A stretch of DNA of 64,000 bases from Tuwongella immobilis (GTDB lineage Bacteria > Planctomycetota > Planctomycetia > Gemmatales > Gemmataceae). The notes below the pieces were generated by a model. It was given only the letters and a program-made list of their open reading frames with translations, did not search any database and was not told where the DNA came from. This document shows, piece after piece, positions 1-8,350 of the stretch (the stretch's first letter is position 1; each line of letters starts with the position of its first letter). The DNA is taken from positions 434,001-498,000 of the forward strand of contig NZ_LR593887.1 of assembly GCF_901538355.1 (NCBI RefSeq), in the 5' to 3' direction. The position numbers were made by a program, and so were the translations under genes.

Positions 1-417
1 ATCTTTCCCTCAACGAAAGGTGTAGTGATTCATGGAGAGATGGGCAATCTACAGATTGTTTGCATCGGGGAAACTCTTGGCACTCAAATCAAGCCAATTT
101 CCATTTTTGCCCCTGGTTTGTTAGGATTTGGTGATCATATCAACTTAGGATTTAGTTTTTTTAGTTTACAAAGAGCTTACTCAGAGAAAGACAAGTGGCT
201 TTCTCTGCTCATCGATGGAAATTGCAATCCGGATTGTCTTGTGATTTACTCCAATAACAAGCTCGAGCGGATTCCTTTGATGAGCCTACCAGCAAAGAGG
301 GAACCTTATTTACAAAGATATCGTCTCGAACTTAACCGTCCCCAAGTCATTCCACTGGAGGCTTTGACTCATGGAACAGAAGAAGTCAGACAGAGACTCA
401 AGCCAGAAAATAACTAA
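1..417 (+). CDS. Unrecognised protein, AT-rich gene, possibly cut by the window edge
   Basis: The reading frame is open from the first base to a stop at 415-417 (138 codons). GTG at 25 and ATG at 40 are possible internal starts, but neither has a convincing ribosome site, so the gene may begin outside the window. I do not recognise the family. The product looks soluble and mixed alpha/beta, with an aromatic centre (GFGDHINLGFSFF) and a charged C-terminus; no signal peptide or membrane segment is visible. Base composition and codon choice are much more AT-rich than every other gene here, which suggests acquisition by transfer. The size would fit a contact-toxin immunity protein, but that is a guess only. 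Confidence 0.5.
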   Translation: MFPSTKGVVIHGEMGNLQIVCIGETLGTQIKPISIFAPGLLGFGDHINLGFSFFSLQRAYSEKDKWLSLLIDGNCNPDCLVIYSNNKLERIPLMSLPAKREPYLQRYRLELNRPQVIPLEALTHGTEEVRQRLKPENN

Positions 418-776
418 GACCATCCAGTATCGCATTCGATTGGCTCTCGGGCAGTGATTGACATTTGATCTCGACGTTGAGGGTTTCGAGTTCGTCAAGT
501 TGCAAGATACTTGGACACTCACCAGATCTATGTGGTTTTCTTCGGATTCTTTGATGATTACCCGTGATTCCATCCCGTTTTCCATCATTCTCCCCGTGTT
601 GAATGGGGAGTTGCTGTTGTCTCGGGCGCTGCACTCGATTCAGACGCAATCGCTCTTGGGGCAGGGCGAGCGTTCCCGGCGTTCCGATCCACCGTGTCGG
701 CCACAGTGGATCGCCGATCTGCCCCAGATCCACCGATGTCTCGGCTGCATCGAGCATTCGCAGTTGCGGCACCGGA
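418..776. other. Intergenic stretch without a supportable gene
   Basis: Several overlapping frames are open on both strands, but none has a start with a ribosome site, a recognisable domain or a signal sequence. Composition changes from AT-rich on the left (continuing the first gene) to GC-rich on the right, so a transfer boundary may lie near 580-620. I see no RNA gene. Confidence 0.4.
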
Positions 777-2441
777 TCATGTGGGATGATGCAGCAGGTA
801 GGTTTGATAGCCGCCGGAGAGATTGTTCACGGAGAAGCCCGCTTGTGTGAGCACCCGCGTGGCGAGGTAGCCGCGCTGACCCACTTGGCAGTAGGCGACA
901 ATTGGGCGATCGCGTGGCAATTCGTGCAGCCGTTGCCGCAACTCATCCACCGGGAGATTCACCGCGTCGGGAATGTGTCCCTTGGCGTATTCCAACGGGG
1001 TGCGGACATCCACGACCCATGGCACGAGTCCGGAGGCGGCTGGAGCGGAATCGCGGGCGGCGGCCAATTCTTCCCAGTTGATTTGCGGGTGTTCGCCGCG
1101 TAATCGACCCGCTGCGACAAATCCCAACATATTGATGGGGTCTTTGGCCGAGCCAAACTGCGGAGCGTAGCACAACTCGGATTCTTCGAGTTGATACACG
1201 GTCATTCCCGCTTGAATGGCCATCGCCAACACGTCAATCCGTTTATCGACTCCCGCTCCGCCAACCCCCTGGGCACCCAGAATCTTGCCAGTGTCGGGAT
1301 CGTACAGCAGCTTCAGCGTCATCCCTTCTGCGCCGGGATAGTAACTCGCATGATGGGCCGGGTGAATGTACGCCTTCAGATACGGGCGATTGAGTCGCTT
1401 GAGTGTCTTTTCCGAGGAGCCGGTCATTGCTCCGATCTTGCCGAAAAAGCCGACAATTGCGGTGCCTTGCGTGCCGCGATAGCGCGTATCTCGGCCGAAT
1501 ACCTGATCGGCGGCAATGCGGCCTTGCCGATTCGCTGGTCCCGCCAGGGGCACCTGGGTGCGCTCCTGGCTGTTGAAATCGACGGTTTCGATGACATCGC
1601 CGACAGCGTAAATATCCGGGTCTGAGGTTTGCAGTCGGTCGTTGACGCGAATTCCGCCGCGTGGACCGGTTTCCAGCCCGGCGTCTACCGCCAGCTTGTT
1701 CTCGGGCCGCACGCCAATGCCCAAAATCACTACCTGAGCGGGGAGCGATTCACCCGATGCCAGTTCGACAATCAGCCCATCCGGCCCGGTGCGGATGGCA
1801 CGGGTGGAATCGTTGAGTTTCAGTTGCACGCCGTGTTGGCGCAGCGTGGCCGCCAGTGGAGTGGTCATTTCCGGATCAAACGGCGTGAGAATTTGCGGAT
1901 TCCGTTCGATGACCGTGGTCTGAATGCCCCGATGCACCATATTTTCCGCCAATTCCAGGCCGATGAATCCGGCCCCCACCAACACCACCTGCTTGGTGCC
2001 CGCGTCGATGGCTTGCTTGATGCGGTCCATGTCTTGCAAGTTTCGCAGTGTGAAGACGTTCGGCAGATCCAGCCCCGGCATCTCGGGCCGAAGCGGGGCC
2101 GCACCAGGAGCCAAAATCAGCTTGTCGTAATGCTCCTGCGAGGTGATTCCAGTGAGCAGATTGCGCAGCGTGACCGTGTGGTTGGCGCGGTCAATCGATT
2201 CGACCTGGGTACGAACGCGGACATCCAGCCGAAAGCGTTCGCGGAGTCGTTCCGGGGTGACGACCAGCAGTTTGTTGCGGTCGGGAATCATCTCGCCGAT
2301 GTGGTACGGTAGCCCGCAATTGGCAAACGAGACATCGGGGCCGCGTTCGATGACCAAAATTTCGGCATCTTCGGACAATCGACGAGCGCGTGCGGCCGCC
2401 GATGCGCCACCGGCGACGCCACCAACAATGATCAGTTTCAT
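777..2441 (-). CDS. CoA-disulfide reductase / persulfide reductase with C-terminal rhodanese domain
   Basis: A 554-residue flavoprotein of the single-cysteine pyridine nucleotide-disulfide reductase family. The FAD-binding GGVAGGASAA lies at residues 7-16 and the signature SFANCG places the redox cysteine at Cys42. A second Rossmann motif (VGAGFIGLELAE) binds NAD(P)H. The last ~100 residues are a rhodanese domain with its own cysteine in YCQVGQRG (about Cys518). Such CoADR-RHD enzymes reduce CoA-disulfides, CoA-persulfides or polysulfides in the cytoplasm. The ATG at 2441 is preferred to an upstream alternative because homology begins exactly there. It is the last gene of a minus-strand set with two rhodaneses and an ArsR regulator, which points to sulfane-sulfur handling. 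Confidence 0.9.
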   Translation of the reverse strand: MKLIIVGGVAGGASAAARARRLSEDAEILVIERGPDVSFANCGLPYHIGEMIPDRNKLLVVTPERLRERFRLDVRVRTQVESIDRANHTVTLRNLLTGITSQEHYDKLILAPGAAPLRPEMPGLDLPNVFTLRNLQDMDRIKQAIDAGTKQVVLVGAGFIGLELAENMVHRGIQTTVIERNPQILTPFDPEMTTPLAATLRQHGVQLKLNDSTRAIRTGPDGLIVELASGESLPAQVVILGIGVRPENKLAVDAGLETGPRGGIRVNDRLQTSDPDIYAVGDVIETVDFNSQERTQVPLAGPANRQGRIAADQVFGRDTRYRGTQGTAIVGFFGKIGAMTGSSEKTLKRLNRPYLKAYIHPAHHASYYPGAEGMTLKLLYDPDTGKILGAQGVGGAGVDKRIDVLAMAIQAGMTVYQLEESELCYAPQFGSAKDPINMLGFVAAGRLRGEHPQINWEELAAARDSAPAASGLVPWVVDVRTPLEYAKGHIPDAVNLPVDELRQRLHELPRDRPIVAYCQVGQRGYLATRVLTQAGFSVNNLSGGYQTYLLHHPT

Positions 2442-2515
2442 GATTCGGGTTCCTATGTCCGCCCATCGGAATTCGACGGGCGGAACCAAAGCGGAGGAGA
2501 AGGGCAGGGGACGGC

Positions 2516-2920
2516 TTACTTCGCGACTTCAAATCCAGCGGTAATCAGATCATCGTAGCCAGTCTTGAGCGCGCGAGCGTCAAACCCTTGCTTTTCCAGC
2601 AGTTCCGCCACTTTCAGGCAGCGAGCGCCAAAGGCACAATGCAGGTACAAAATTTTATCTTTGGGCAATTGCTTCGTCAGTTCCAGCAGTTTGGCTTGGG
2701 TGCGGAGCTGGCTGGAAGGCAGATGCTTGGCATCCTTGATGTGGCCATCCTCCCACTCGGCCGGTTCGCGGACATCCACCAGCACGGCTTTGCCCGATTT
2801 CAAATTCGCTTTGACCGTCTCCAGCGAATCCTTCGTATGTTCGGCGGCGGTCAGGGGGGCGATTCCGGTGGCCAATCCGAGCAGGGCCAGCAGTCCCATT
2901 CCCAGCATCAAACGCATCAT
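2516..2920 (-). CDS. Exported single-domain rhodanese
   Basis: A 134-residue protein: a hydrophobic signal peptide at residues 1-24 (MMRLMLGMGLLALLGL...), probable cleavage after TAAE, then one rhodanese domain. The domain has the typical DVREPAEWEDGHI segment and an active-site loop CAFGARC with catalytic Cys95; the loop carries a second Cys six residues on, which is unusual. Rhodaneses carry sulfur as a cysteine persulfide. The export signal puts this one outside the cytoplasm, in contrast to the two neighbours. It lies 74 bases upstream of the CoA-disulfide reductase gene and about 100 bases downstream of the rhodanese-DUF2892 gene, all on one strand. Start chosen at the paired ATGs that begin the signal peptide. 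Confidence 0.88.
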   Translation of the reverse strand: MMRLMLGMGLLALLGLATGIAPLTAAEHTKDSLETVKANLKSGKAVLVDVREPAEWEDGHIKDAKHLPSSQLRTQAKLLELTKQLPKDKILYLHCAFGARCLKVAELLEKQGFDARALKTGYDDLITAGFEVAK

Positions 2921-3022
2921 GCGTGGCGTCCTTTCGTGACGATTGATCCGCGGTTGTTGGTCGATCATCGACCATGTTCGTGGCTCAATGATGATTCCAA
3001 TTGTGTGGCAGCGATCCGACGA

Positions 3023-3568
3023 TTATCGGGAGCAACTCGCCGGCCCGCGGTTCCACGGCATGCGGGCGATGAGCATGCCCATGCCGCAGGTGTCGGTGAT
3101 GCCGGCAAACACCAGGCCCGCCCCAACGAACCCCGGCACAATCAGTGCCCACGGGGTCAGCAGGCTTGCCAGCGTTCCCAAGAATACCAGCGCTCCGGCG
3201 GCAATGCGAACTTGTCGTTCCAACGACATGACTTTTTTGCCGCGAACCACCGGCAGCGTGCATTCCGCCCAGGCCGTCGTGCCGCCTTCGACATTCACGA
3301 CATTGGTGTACCCCGCCGCCAGGAACTTTTCGCAGGCTTGCTTGCCGCGACTGCCCGAGCGACAAATCAGGAAAATCGGTTGATCCGCAGACGATTGACG
3401 ATTTTGCATCACCGCCGCCGGGTCCAATTCCGTCAACGGCACATTCCGCGCGGGCGTGGCGTGCAGTTCTTGATATTCCATCGGGGTTCGTACGTCAATC
3501 AGATCGATCGTTTCGCCCTTTGAAATGCGAGCATTCAGCTCGCGGGGATGAATGGTCGAAATACTCAT
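3023..3568 (-). CDS. Rhodanese fused to DUF2892 membrane domain (YgaP-like)
   Basis: A 181-residue protein with two parts. Residues 1-110 form a cytoplasmic rhodanese domain (IDLIDVRTPMEYQELHA, active loop CRSGSRG, Cys69). Residues about 117-172 form the DUF2892 hairpin with two hydrophobic segments (IAAGALVFLGTLASLL and ALIVPGFVGAGLVFAGI). E. coli YgaP has the same architecture and is a membrane-anchored sulfurtransferase. Start ATG at 3568 follows AAGGA at a normal distance. It is the second gene of the ArsR-led operon. A likely role is relaying sulfane sulfur at the membrane; this is inferred from family and neighbours. Confidence 0.9.
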   Translation of the reverse strand: MSISTIHPRELNARISKGETIDLIDVRTPMEYQELHATPARNVPLTELDPAAVMQNRQSSADQPIFLICRSGSRGKQACEKFLAAGYTNVVNVEGGTTAWAECTLPVVRGKKVMSLERQVRIAAGALVFLGTLASLLTPWALIVPGFVGAGLVFAGITDTCGMGMLIARMPWNRGPASCSR

Positions 3569-3622
3569 GGGAAATTCCTTTGTGTTGAAATGTCTCGATA
3601 ATTCGATCTGTTGGCGACGGCA

Positions 3623-3931
3623 TCAGCCGCCCTCTCCGCTGGCAAAGCGCTTGCGGATGCAGGTCATGAAATCTTTCAGGCACGGCTCGGTGATTTTGTA
3701 ATAGACATTGCGACCATCGCGTTCCGGGGCGAGCAGGCCGCAGCGTTGCATCAGCCGCAGGTGGCCCGAGGCGATGTTGCTGGGAATCCCGCAGGCATCG
3801 GCCAGTTCGCCGACCGTGTAGCTGGCTTCCAGGAGCATCTCGACGATCCGCAGCCGATGGGGATGCGCGAGCGTCTTGAGGCACTCTGCGGCCATATTCA
3901 TGCGATCCAAGCTAATCCAGTTGTCGCTCAT
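3623..3931 (-). CDS. ArsR/SmtB-family repressor, likely controlling the rhodanese operon
   Basis: A 102-residue winged-helix regulator. The helix-turn-helix is TVGELADACGIPSNIASGHLR (split: helix 2 at residues 39-47, recognition helix about 50-60), followed by the beta-hairpin wing RDGRNVYY. Cysteines are at 17, 47, 64, 84 and 91. The classical ArsR metal loop ELCVCD is absent. The pair Cys84/Cys91 in the last helix, plus Cys47, could form a redox or persulfide switch as in SqrR/BigR, although the spacing differs from those proteins. First gene of the minus-strand set, 54 bases before the rhodanese-DUF2892 gene. It probably binds its own promoter region around 3963-3987. A metal-responsive role cannot be excluded. 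Confidence 0.88.
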   Translation of the reverse strand: MSDNWISLDRMNMAAECLKTLAHPHRLRIVEMLLEASYTVGELADACGIPSNIASGHLRLMQRCGLLAPERDGRNVYYKITEPCLKDFMTCIRKRFASGEGG

Positions 3932-3962
3932 GATCGGGTCCCTCGGCTTGTCTACGAATACT

Positions 3963-3987
3963 ATATGTCGAGATGTTGCGATATGTC
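3963..3987. promoter_or_regulatory. Direct repeat upstream of the ArsR gene, candidate operator
   Basis: The heptamer ATATGTC occurs at 3963-3969 and 3981-3987, 18 bases apart, within the only AT-rich patch between the ArsR start and the phoD terminator. ArsR-type repressors usually bind imperfect dyads near their own promoter. The assignment is positional and weak, because no good inverted symmetry is visible. Confidence 0.25.
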
Positions 3988-4010
3988 AAGCGGAATTTGA
4001 TCCATATGCA

Positions 4011-4050
4011 AAAATCCCCAGGGATCATTCGTAGCAGTGAACCCTGGGGA
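4011..4050 (-). terminator. Intrinsic terminator of the phoD gene
   Basis: TCCCCAGGG at 4015-4023 pairs perfectly with CCCTGGGGA at 4042-4050. On the minus strand the stem is followed immediately by a run of five T. It sits about 30 bases after the phoD stop codon, which is the textbook arrangement for a rho-independent terminator. Confidence 0.82.
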
Positions 4051-4081
4051 GCGTCTAGTGATTTATTGGTTCGCGTGAAAA

Positions 4082-5680
4082 TTATGCGGATTTCGCACCA
4101 GCTTGGCCGGCTTCCACCACAAACGACTTCGCGGTCACGACTTTGCCGCCCGGCTTGGTCACATCTTCCACGATCACATAATCGCTTTGCCAGTTCTTGG
4201 GCGTCACGATGCAGCGGACGTAACCCCGTTGTTGGTCATGGAATTTGACCGTGGGATTGCGCGACATCAGCACATCCAGCAACTTGGGGACTTTCGGTCC
4301 GTTTCCGCCGGACGAAATGCTGGTGCCAACGAATTCGGTGGCGACCACCGGCGTTTCCGGCTTGCGGTCATCCACATGCAGATCGTTGACCCAGTTGCTG
4401 TGAATATCGCCGGTGAGCACGACCGGATTGGCAATCTTGCGATCGGCCATGAATTGCACCAGGGCCATGCGTTCGTGAGCGGCGCCCGGCCATTGATCCA
4501 TGGAGTAGAGCGCATCGCCTTCGGCAGGCCGCAGCGCCACCATGCCCATCATCACTTGTTGGGCCAGCACGTTCCAGGTGCCCTTGGAGGCGAGCAGCGA
4601 ATCTTGCAGCCAGCCGCGTTGCTTCATGCCCAGCAGCGAATTCTTGGGATTGAGCGCGGCTTCGTTCAGCGGTTTGGCTCCATCGCCGTTGGGCTGATCG
4701 GTACGATATTGCCGGGTGTCCAGCACCAGCAGTTCCGCCAGCCGACCGAACGACGCTTTGCGATACAGTTGCATATCCGGCCCCTTGGGGAGTGACCGGG
4801 CCCGCAGCGGCATGGCTTCGTAATAGGCTTGATAGGCGAAGGCGCGTTGCTTCAGGAACGCCACCGGATCGACGCCTTTCTTTTCGGAAATATCGTTGGC
4901 GTAGTTGTTATCGAATTCGTGATCGTCCCAGGTGACAAACCAGGGGCATTGGGCGTGCATGCCGTGCAGCAGCGGATCCGAACGATATTGCGCATGCCGA
5001 CCGCGATAATCTTCCAGCGACAGAATTTTGGTCTTTGCCGGGCCGGTGTGCTTGCGAACCCGCTTGTCGGCACCCGCATATTCGTAGATGTAGTCGCCCA
5101 GGTGGAAGACCAGATCCAGATTGTCTTGGGCCATCTGCTCGTAGGCCGTGTACAAGCCAGTTTCGTAATGTTGGCAGGACGCAAAGGCGAACCGCAGCGA
5201 TTCCGGCATGGAGTCTGCCGCGGGCAGGGTGCGGGTGCGGCCGATGGGGCTGGTGACATCGCCGGCGCGGAATCGGTAGAAATACCAGCGATTGGGGGCC
5301 AATCTGCTCACTTCCACATGCACGGAATGTCCCAATTCCGGGGTGGCGTTGGCGGTGCCAGACTGCACGACTTTCTTGAACTGCTCATCGTCGGCCAATT
5401 CCCAGGTCACGGCCACCGTCTCGGGCGTCATTCCGTAATCGGGCTGCATCGGCTTGGGGGCCAATCGCGTCCAGAGCACCACACTGGTGGCATCTGGATC
5501 GCCGGAAGCCACGCCCAGGGCAAACGGATTGTCTGTGAAGCGGATTTTGCGATCGGCCGCCCGCGATTGCGTGGCCAAATTCGGCAGCGCAGCCAACGCC
5601 GCGCCATACGACAAAAATAACCGACGCGAAACGCCATTTTCGGAACGAACGGCCTGAGCCAATTGGGACAGATCGAGCAT
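4082..5680 (-). CDS. phoD: PhoD-like alkaline phosphatase/phosphodiesterase, Tat-exported
   Basis: A 532-residue secreted metallophosphoesterase. The N-terminus has a twin-arginine signal (SRRLFLS at about 18-24, then a hydrophobic run). An N-terminal Ig-like PhoD_N domain is followed by the catalytic domain with FAFASCQHYE, LGDYIYEY, TWDDHEFDNNY and VVLTGDIHSN, which supply the Fe/Ca ligands known in PhoD. The family releases phosphate from phosphomono- and diesters outside the cytoplasm. The ATG at 5680 is chosen because the longer frame would add a Cys-rich stretch with no homology. It is monocistronic, with its own terminator at 4011-4050. I see no obvious Pho box upstream. Confidence 0.93.
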   Translation of the reverse strand: MLDLSQLAQAVRSENGVSRRLFLSYGAALAALPNLATQSRAADRKIRFTDNPFALGVASGDPDATSVVLWTRLAPKPMQPDYGMTPETVAVTWELADDEQFKKVVQSGTANATPELGHSVHVEVSRLAPNRWYFYRFRAGDVTSPIGRTRTLPAADSMPESLRFAFASCQHYETGLYTAYEQMAQDNLDLVFHLGDYIYEYAGADKRVRKHTGPAKTKILSLEDYRGRHAQYRSDPLLHGMHAQCPWFVTWDDHEFDNNYANDISEKKGVDPVAFLKQRAFAYQAYYEAMPLRARSLPKGPDMQLYRKASFGRLAELLVLDTRQYRTDQPNGDGAKPLNEAALNPKNSLLGMKQRGWLQDSLLASKGTWNVLAQQVMMGMVALRPAEGDALYSMDQWPGAAHERMALVQFMADRKIANPVVLTGDIHSNWVNDLHVDDRKPETPVVATEFVGTSISSGGNGPKVPKLLDVLMSRNPTVKFHDQQRGYVRCIVTPKNWQSDYVIVEDVTKPGGKVVTAKSFVVEAGQAGAKSA

Positions 5681-5825
5681 GGAGATTTCTCCGATGAGGC
5701 GGGGGAGGCGATTGCCCGACTCGCAGCAAGACGGGCAAACCTCATGATGGTATGCTAGCGAATGACCGCAGCAATGCCCCATGAAGTTCCCATGAAAATC
5801 GTCGACAATCCCGGAGAAGATTCCA

Positions 5826-6155
5826 ATGCAATCACCCTGGAACGTGCTGGAGAATCTGCCCGAACCCGCCGCACAGGAACAGTTTCTGACGCTGTTGCAA
5901 GCGCGTGGCGTGCATCTGGAACGGATCGTCTCCCATGGGCATGTTTCGCCGCCGGGATTCTGGTACGATCAACCGCAAACCGAGTGGGTGCTGCTCGTGC
6001 AAGGCACCGCCACGCTCACCGTCGGCGACATCACCCACGAACTCAAAACCGGCGATTCGCTGCGGATTCCGGCGCATGCCCGGCATCGGGTTGATCGCAC
6101 AGACACCAATCCCCCCACGATTTGGATCGCGCTGCATGTCACCGATGCCGCATAA
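5826..6155 (+). CDS. Small cupin-domain protein
   Basis: A 109-residue single-domain cupin. Residues about 48-95 carry the two cupin motifs in shortened form (TEWVLLVQGTATLTVGD and GDSLRIPAHARHRVD), with His85, Glu and His as candidate metal ligands. No signal peptide. Start ATG at 5826 lies 6 bases after GGAGAAG. Divergent from phoD and convergent with the methyltransferase gene, with a hairpin between them. Small cupins of this type bind a metal and a small substrate, but the substrate cannot be read from the sequence. Confidence 0.8.
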   Translation: MQSPWNVLENLPEPAAQEQFLTLLQARGVHLERIVSHGHVSPPGFWYDQPQTEWVLLVQGTATLTVGDITHELKTGDSLRIPAHARHRVDRTDTNPPTIWIALHVTDAA

Positions 6156-6171
6156 TCGCCGCTCCATCGGG

Positions 6172-6207
6172 CCAACACCGTTTACCCCCAGAACGGGACG
6201 GTGTTGG
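6172..6207. terminator. Hairpin between convergent genes
   Basis: CCAACACCGT at 6172-6181 is perfectly complementary to ACGGTGTTGG at 6198-6207. It lies between the cupin stop (plus strand) and the methyltransferase stop (minus strand, 6209), so it probably ends both transcripts. Only a weak T-run follows. Confidence 0.6.
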
Positions 6208-6208
6208 T

Positions 6209-6907
6209 TCAAGAGCGTTGAGCGGTCCACGCGTGAATCAGTCCCGTTTGTAGGAACAGAATCGGCGACTGGAAGCCCCCTTCGGCAATCATCGACCGAA
6301 TTTGCTCGACGGGCAGCACCGCCACATCCCGGCCATAAACGACGCGCATCTTTTCCAATTGTTCCGGGGGGGATCCTGTCTCTCGCATCAAGCGAATCCA
6401 AATCTCCAGCAGGCGTTGATATTCGTCGGAACTGGTGTCGGAGGCCAAATCGGCGCTCACCAACGTGCCCCCGCTGCGCAATCGCTCCGCGATGCCTCGA
6501 AAGAATGCGATGCGGGCTTCTGGCGCGAGGATGAATTGCGATACCAGCAACGATGTTGCCGCGTGGAATGGTTCGCTCGGTGGAAGCGAATCCAGGTAGC
6601 CCCGGTGAAACTCGCAGCGTGCGGTGATGCCGCAATCTTCGGCTTTGCGGCGGCAGACTTCCAACATGGGGGCCGATGGTTCGACCAACGCGAACTGCCA
6701 CCCGGGGAATTTCTGGGCCAGAGCGATGACCTCGGCACCCGTCCCCGCACCCACGCAAAGAATTCTGGCGTCGGCGGGCAGATCCGCAAGGATTGCTCCC
6801 GTCAGCAGATGCAACGCATCCCGCAAACCCGCGAGTTTGGCGAATCGCTGGTCATACGATGCGGCATGGGATTGATCGAACGCGACAAGTGGTTCGTTTT
6901 GCGACAT
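6209..6907 (-). CDS. Class I SAM-dependent methyltransferase
   Basis: A 232-residue Rossmann-fold methyltransferase: motif I is ILCVGAGTGAEVIALA, followed by the acidic-strand segment FALVEPSAPML and motif IV around FHAATSLLVSQFIL. The end of the protein has the usual antiparallel strands. The frame stays open to 7051, but those extra 48 residues have no homology-like character, and conserved sequence begins at MSQNEPLVAFDQSHAASYD, so the ATG at 6907 is preferred even though no strong ribosome site precedes it. The substrate is unknown; the family covers small molecules, lipids and quinones. Confidence 0.8.
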   Translation of the reverse strand: MSQNEPLVAFDQSHAASYDQRFAKLAGLRDALHLLTGAILADLPADARILCVGAGTGAEVIALAQKFPGWQFALVEPSAPMLEVCRRKAEDCGITARCEFHRGYLDSLPPSEPFHAATSLLVSQFILAPEARIAFFRGIAERLRSGGTLVSADLASDTSSDEYQRLLEIWIRLMRETGSPPEQLEKMRVVYGRDVAVLPVEQIRSMIAEGGFQSPILFLQTGLIHAWTAQRS

Positions 6908-7156
6908 GGAATGTTTCGGGCTGGAGATGGGAACCGAGTGGAGTTCCGGGCACGATTGGGCCAAAATCGCGACCATTTCGTGAGAATCCGGCACGCTTGC
7001 AACCATACAAGCACCCAGACACGATATTGCCAGAGGTTCCATCGCACACATCCCCGGCGATTTGCGGGAAATTTGTTCGCATCGGCGGGGGAGATGCGGT
7101 TTAATCGGTGGTGAATTCCGTCAATTGGAATGGCTCACCAGCATCGGGAAGATTGC

Positions 7157-8350
7157 ATGACCGCCCTGCCTGCCGATTGTGTGGATCGCATCCGCCGCGC
7201 GATCAATCGGGATCGCCTCCTTGCCACCGCTACCGAACTCATCGCGGTGCCCAGTCCCACCGGGCAAGCGGGAGCGGTGTCGGATCGACTGGCGGAACTC
7301 ATTACGGCAGATGGGTTTGCGGTGCGACGTGAAATTGCCGATCACCCGGCAGCACCGGCGGTTCTGGCAACGCTCGACAGCGGCAAGCCCGGTCCCACGA
7401 TGCAATTCAACGGGCATCTGGATGTGGTGCATCTACCGTTTGTGCCGCCGCGCGTGGAAGGGAATCGGCTGCTGGGGTCGGGCAGTTGCGATATGAAAGC
7501 GGGAGTGGCGGCGGCGTGGGAGGCGGTGCGGGCGCTGCGAGATGCCGATGCCTTGCCGATGGGGAAGATCTTATTTTCCGCCAATGATCTGCACGAGGCA
7601 CCCTGGGGACTGGGTGAGCAGCTCAATGCCCTGATTCGAGCGGGGATTCATGGGGATGCGGTGCTGATTCCCGAATCGCTGCGAACCCCGTTGCCGATTG
7701 CCGGTCGTGGATCGGCGACGTGGAAATTGCATCTCCGTCGATCGGGGGAGCCGGTCCACGAAGTCTATCGCCCGATGGATGAACCCAGTGTGATCGCGGC
7801 GGCGGCGGATTGGGTGGCCCGGCTGGAGCAATTCGACCGCGAACTGGCCCAAGAATCGCATCCGTTGGCCGGGGCGGCGTCTGTGTTTATCGGGCAGATT
7901 CATTCCGGCGAAATCTACAATCAATATCCGCAAGTCTGCATGATCGAAGGGACGCGCCGCTGGCTGGATGGCACATCCAGTGATGCCGTTCGGGCCGATT
8001 TCTTCGCGCGACTGGATGCGCTAGCCCGCGATCGGGGCGTGACCGTCGATTGCGAATGGAAGTTGATCCGCGAGGCATTCCAACTCGATCCGCACTGTCG
8101 GTTGGTCGAGGCATTCCAGGCCAATCACGCGTTATTGTCTGGTGAGCCGCTGCCGATTGGCGCGAAGCGATTTGTCGATGATGGCAACAGTTTCTGGGGC
8201 ATCGCAGGCATCCCGGCGATTACCCACGGGCCGATTGCCGCTGGGGCTCACACCGTTCATGAGTGGGTGGATCTGGACGATTTGGTGCGTGTGGCGACGT
8301 TGTATGCGCTCACGGCTGTCTCATTTTGCTCGGGAGAATCGCTCGTATGA
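7157..8350 (+). CDS. M20-family metallopeptidase/deacylase
   Basis: A 397-residue zinc-dependent hydrolase of the M20 family (acetylornithine deacetylase/ArgE, DapE, carboxypeptidase G2 relatives). Metal-site motifs are FNGHLDVVH (His87, Asp89) and GSGSCDMKAG (Asp112), followed by the NDLHEAPWG region for the catalytic acid and a C-terminal histidine in AAGAHTVHEW. No signal peptide, so cytoplasmic. The ATG at 7157 follows GGGAAG; a start at 7130 would lack a ribosome site. The stop overlaps the next start as ATGA, so it is translationally coupled to a class III aminotransferase. The pair suggests deacylation and then transamination of an N-acyl amino compound; this is inference. Confidence 0.85.
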   Translation: MTALPADCVDRIRRAINRDRLLATATELIAVPSPTGQAGAVSDRLAELITADGFAVRREIADHPAAPAVLATLDSGKPGPTMQFNGHLDVVHLPFVPPRVEGNRLLGSGSCDMKAGVAAAWEAVRALRDADALPMGKILFSANDLHEAPWGLGEQLNALIRAGIHGDAVLIPESLRTPLPIAGRGSATWKLHLRRSGEPVHEVYRPMDEPSVIAAAADWVARLEQFDRELAQESHPLAGAASVFIGQIHSGEIYNQYPQVCMIEGTRRWLDGTSSDAVRADFFARLDALARDRGVTVDCEWKLIREAFQLDPHCRLVEAFQANHALLSGEPLPIGAKRFVDDGNSFWGIAGIPAITHGPIAAGAHTVHEWVDLDDLVRVATLYALTAVSFCSGESLV

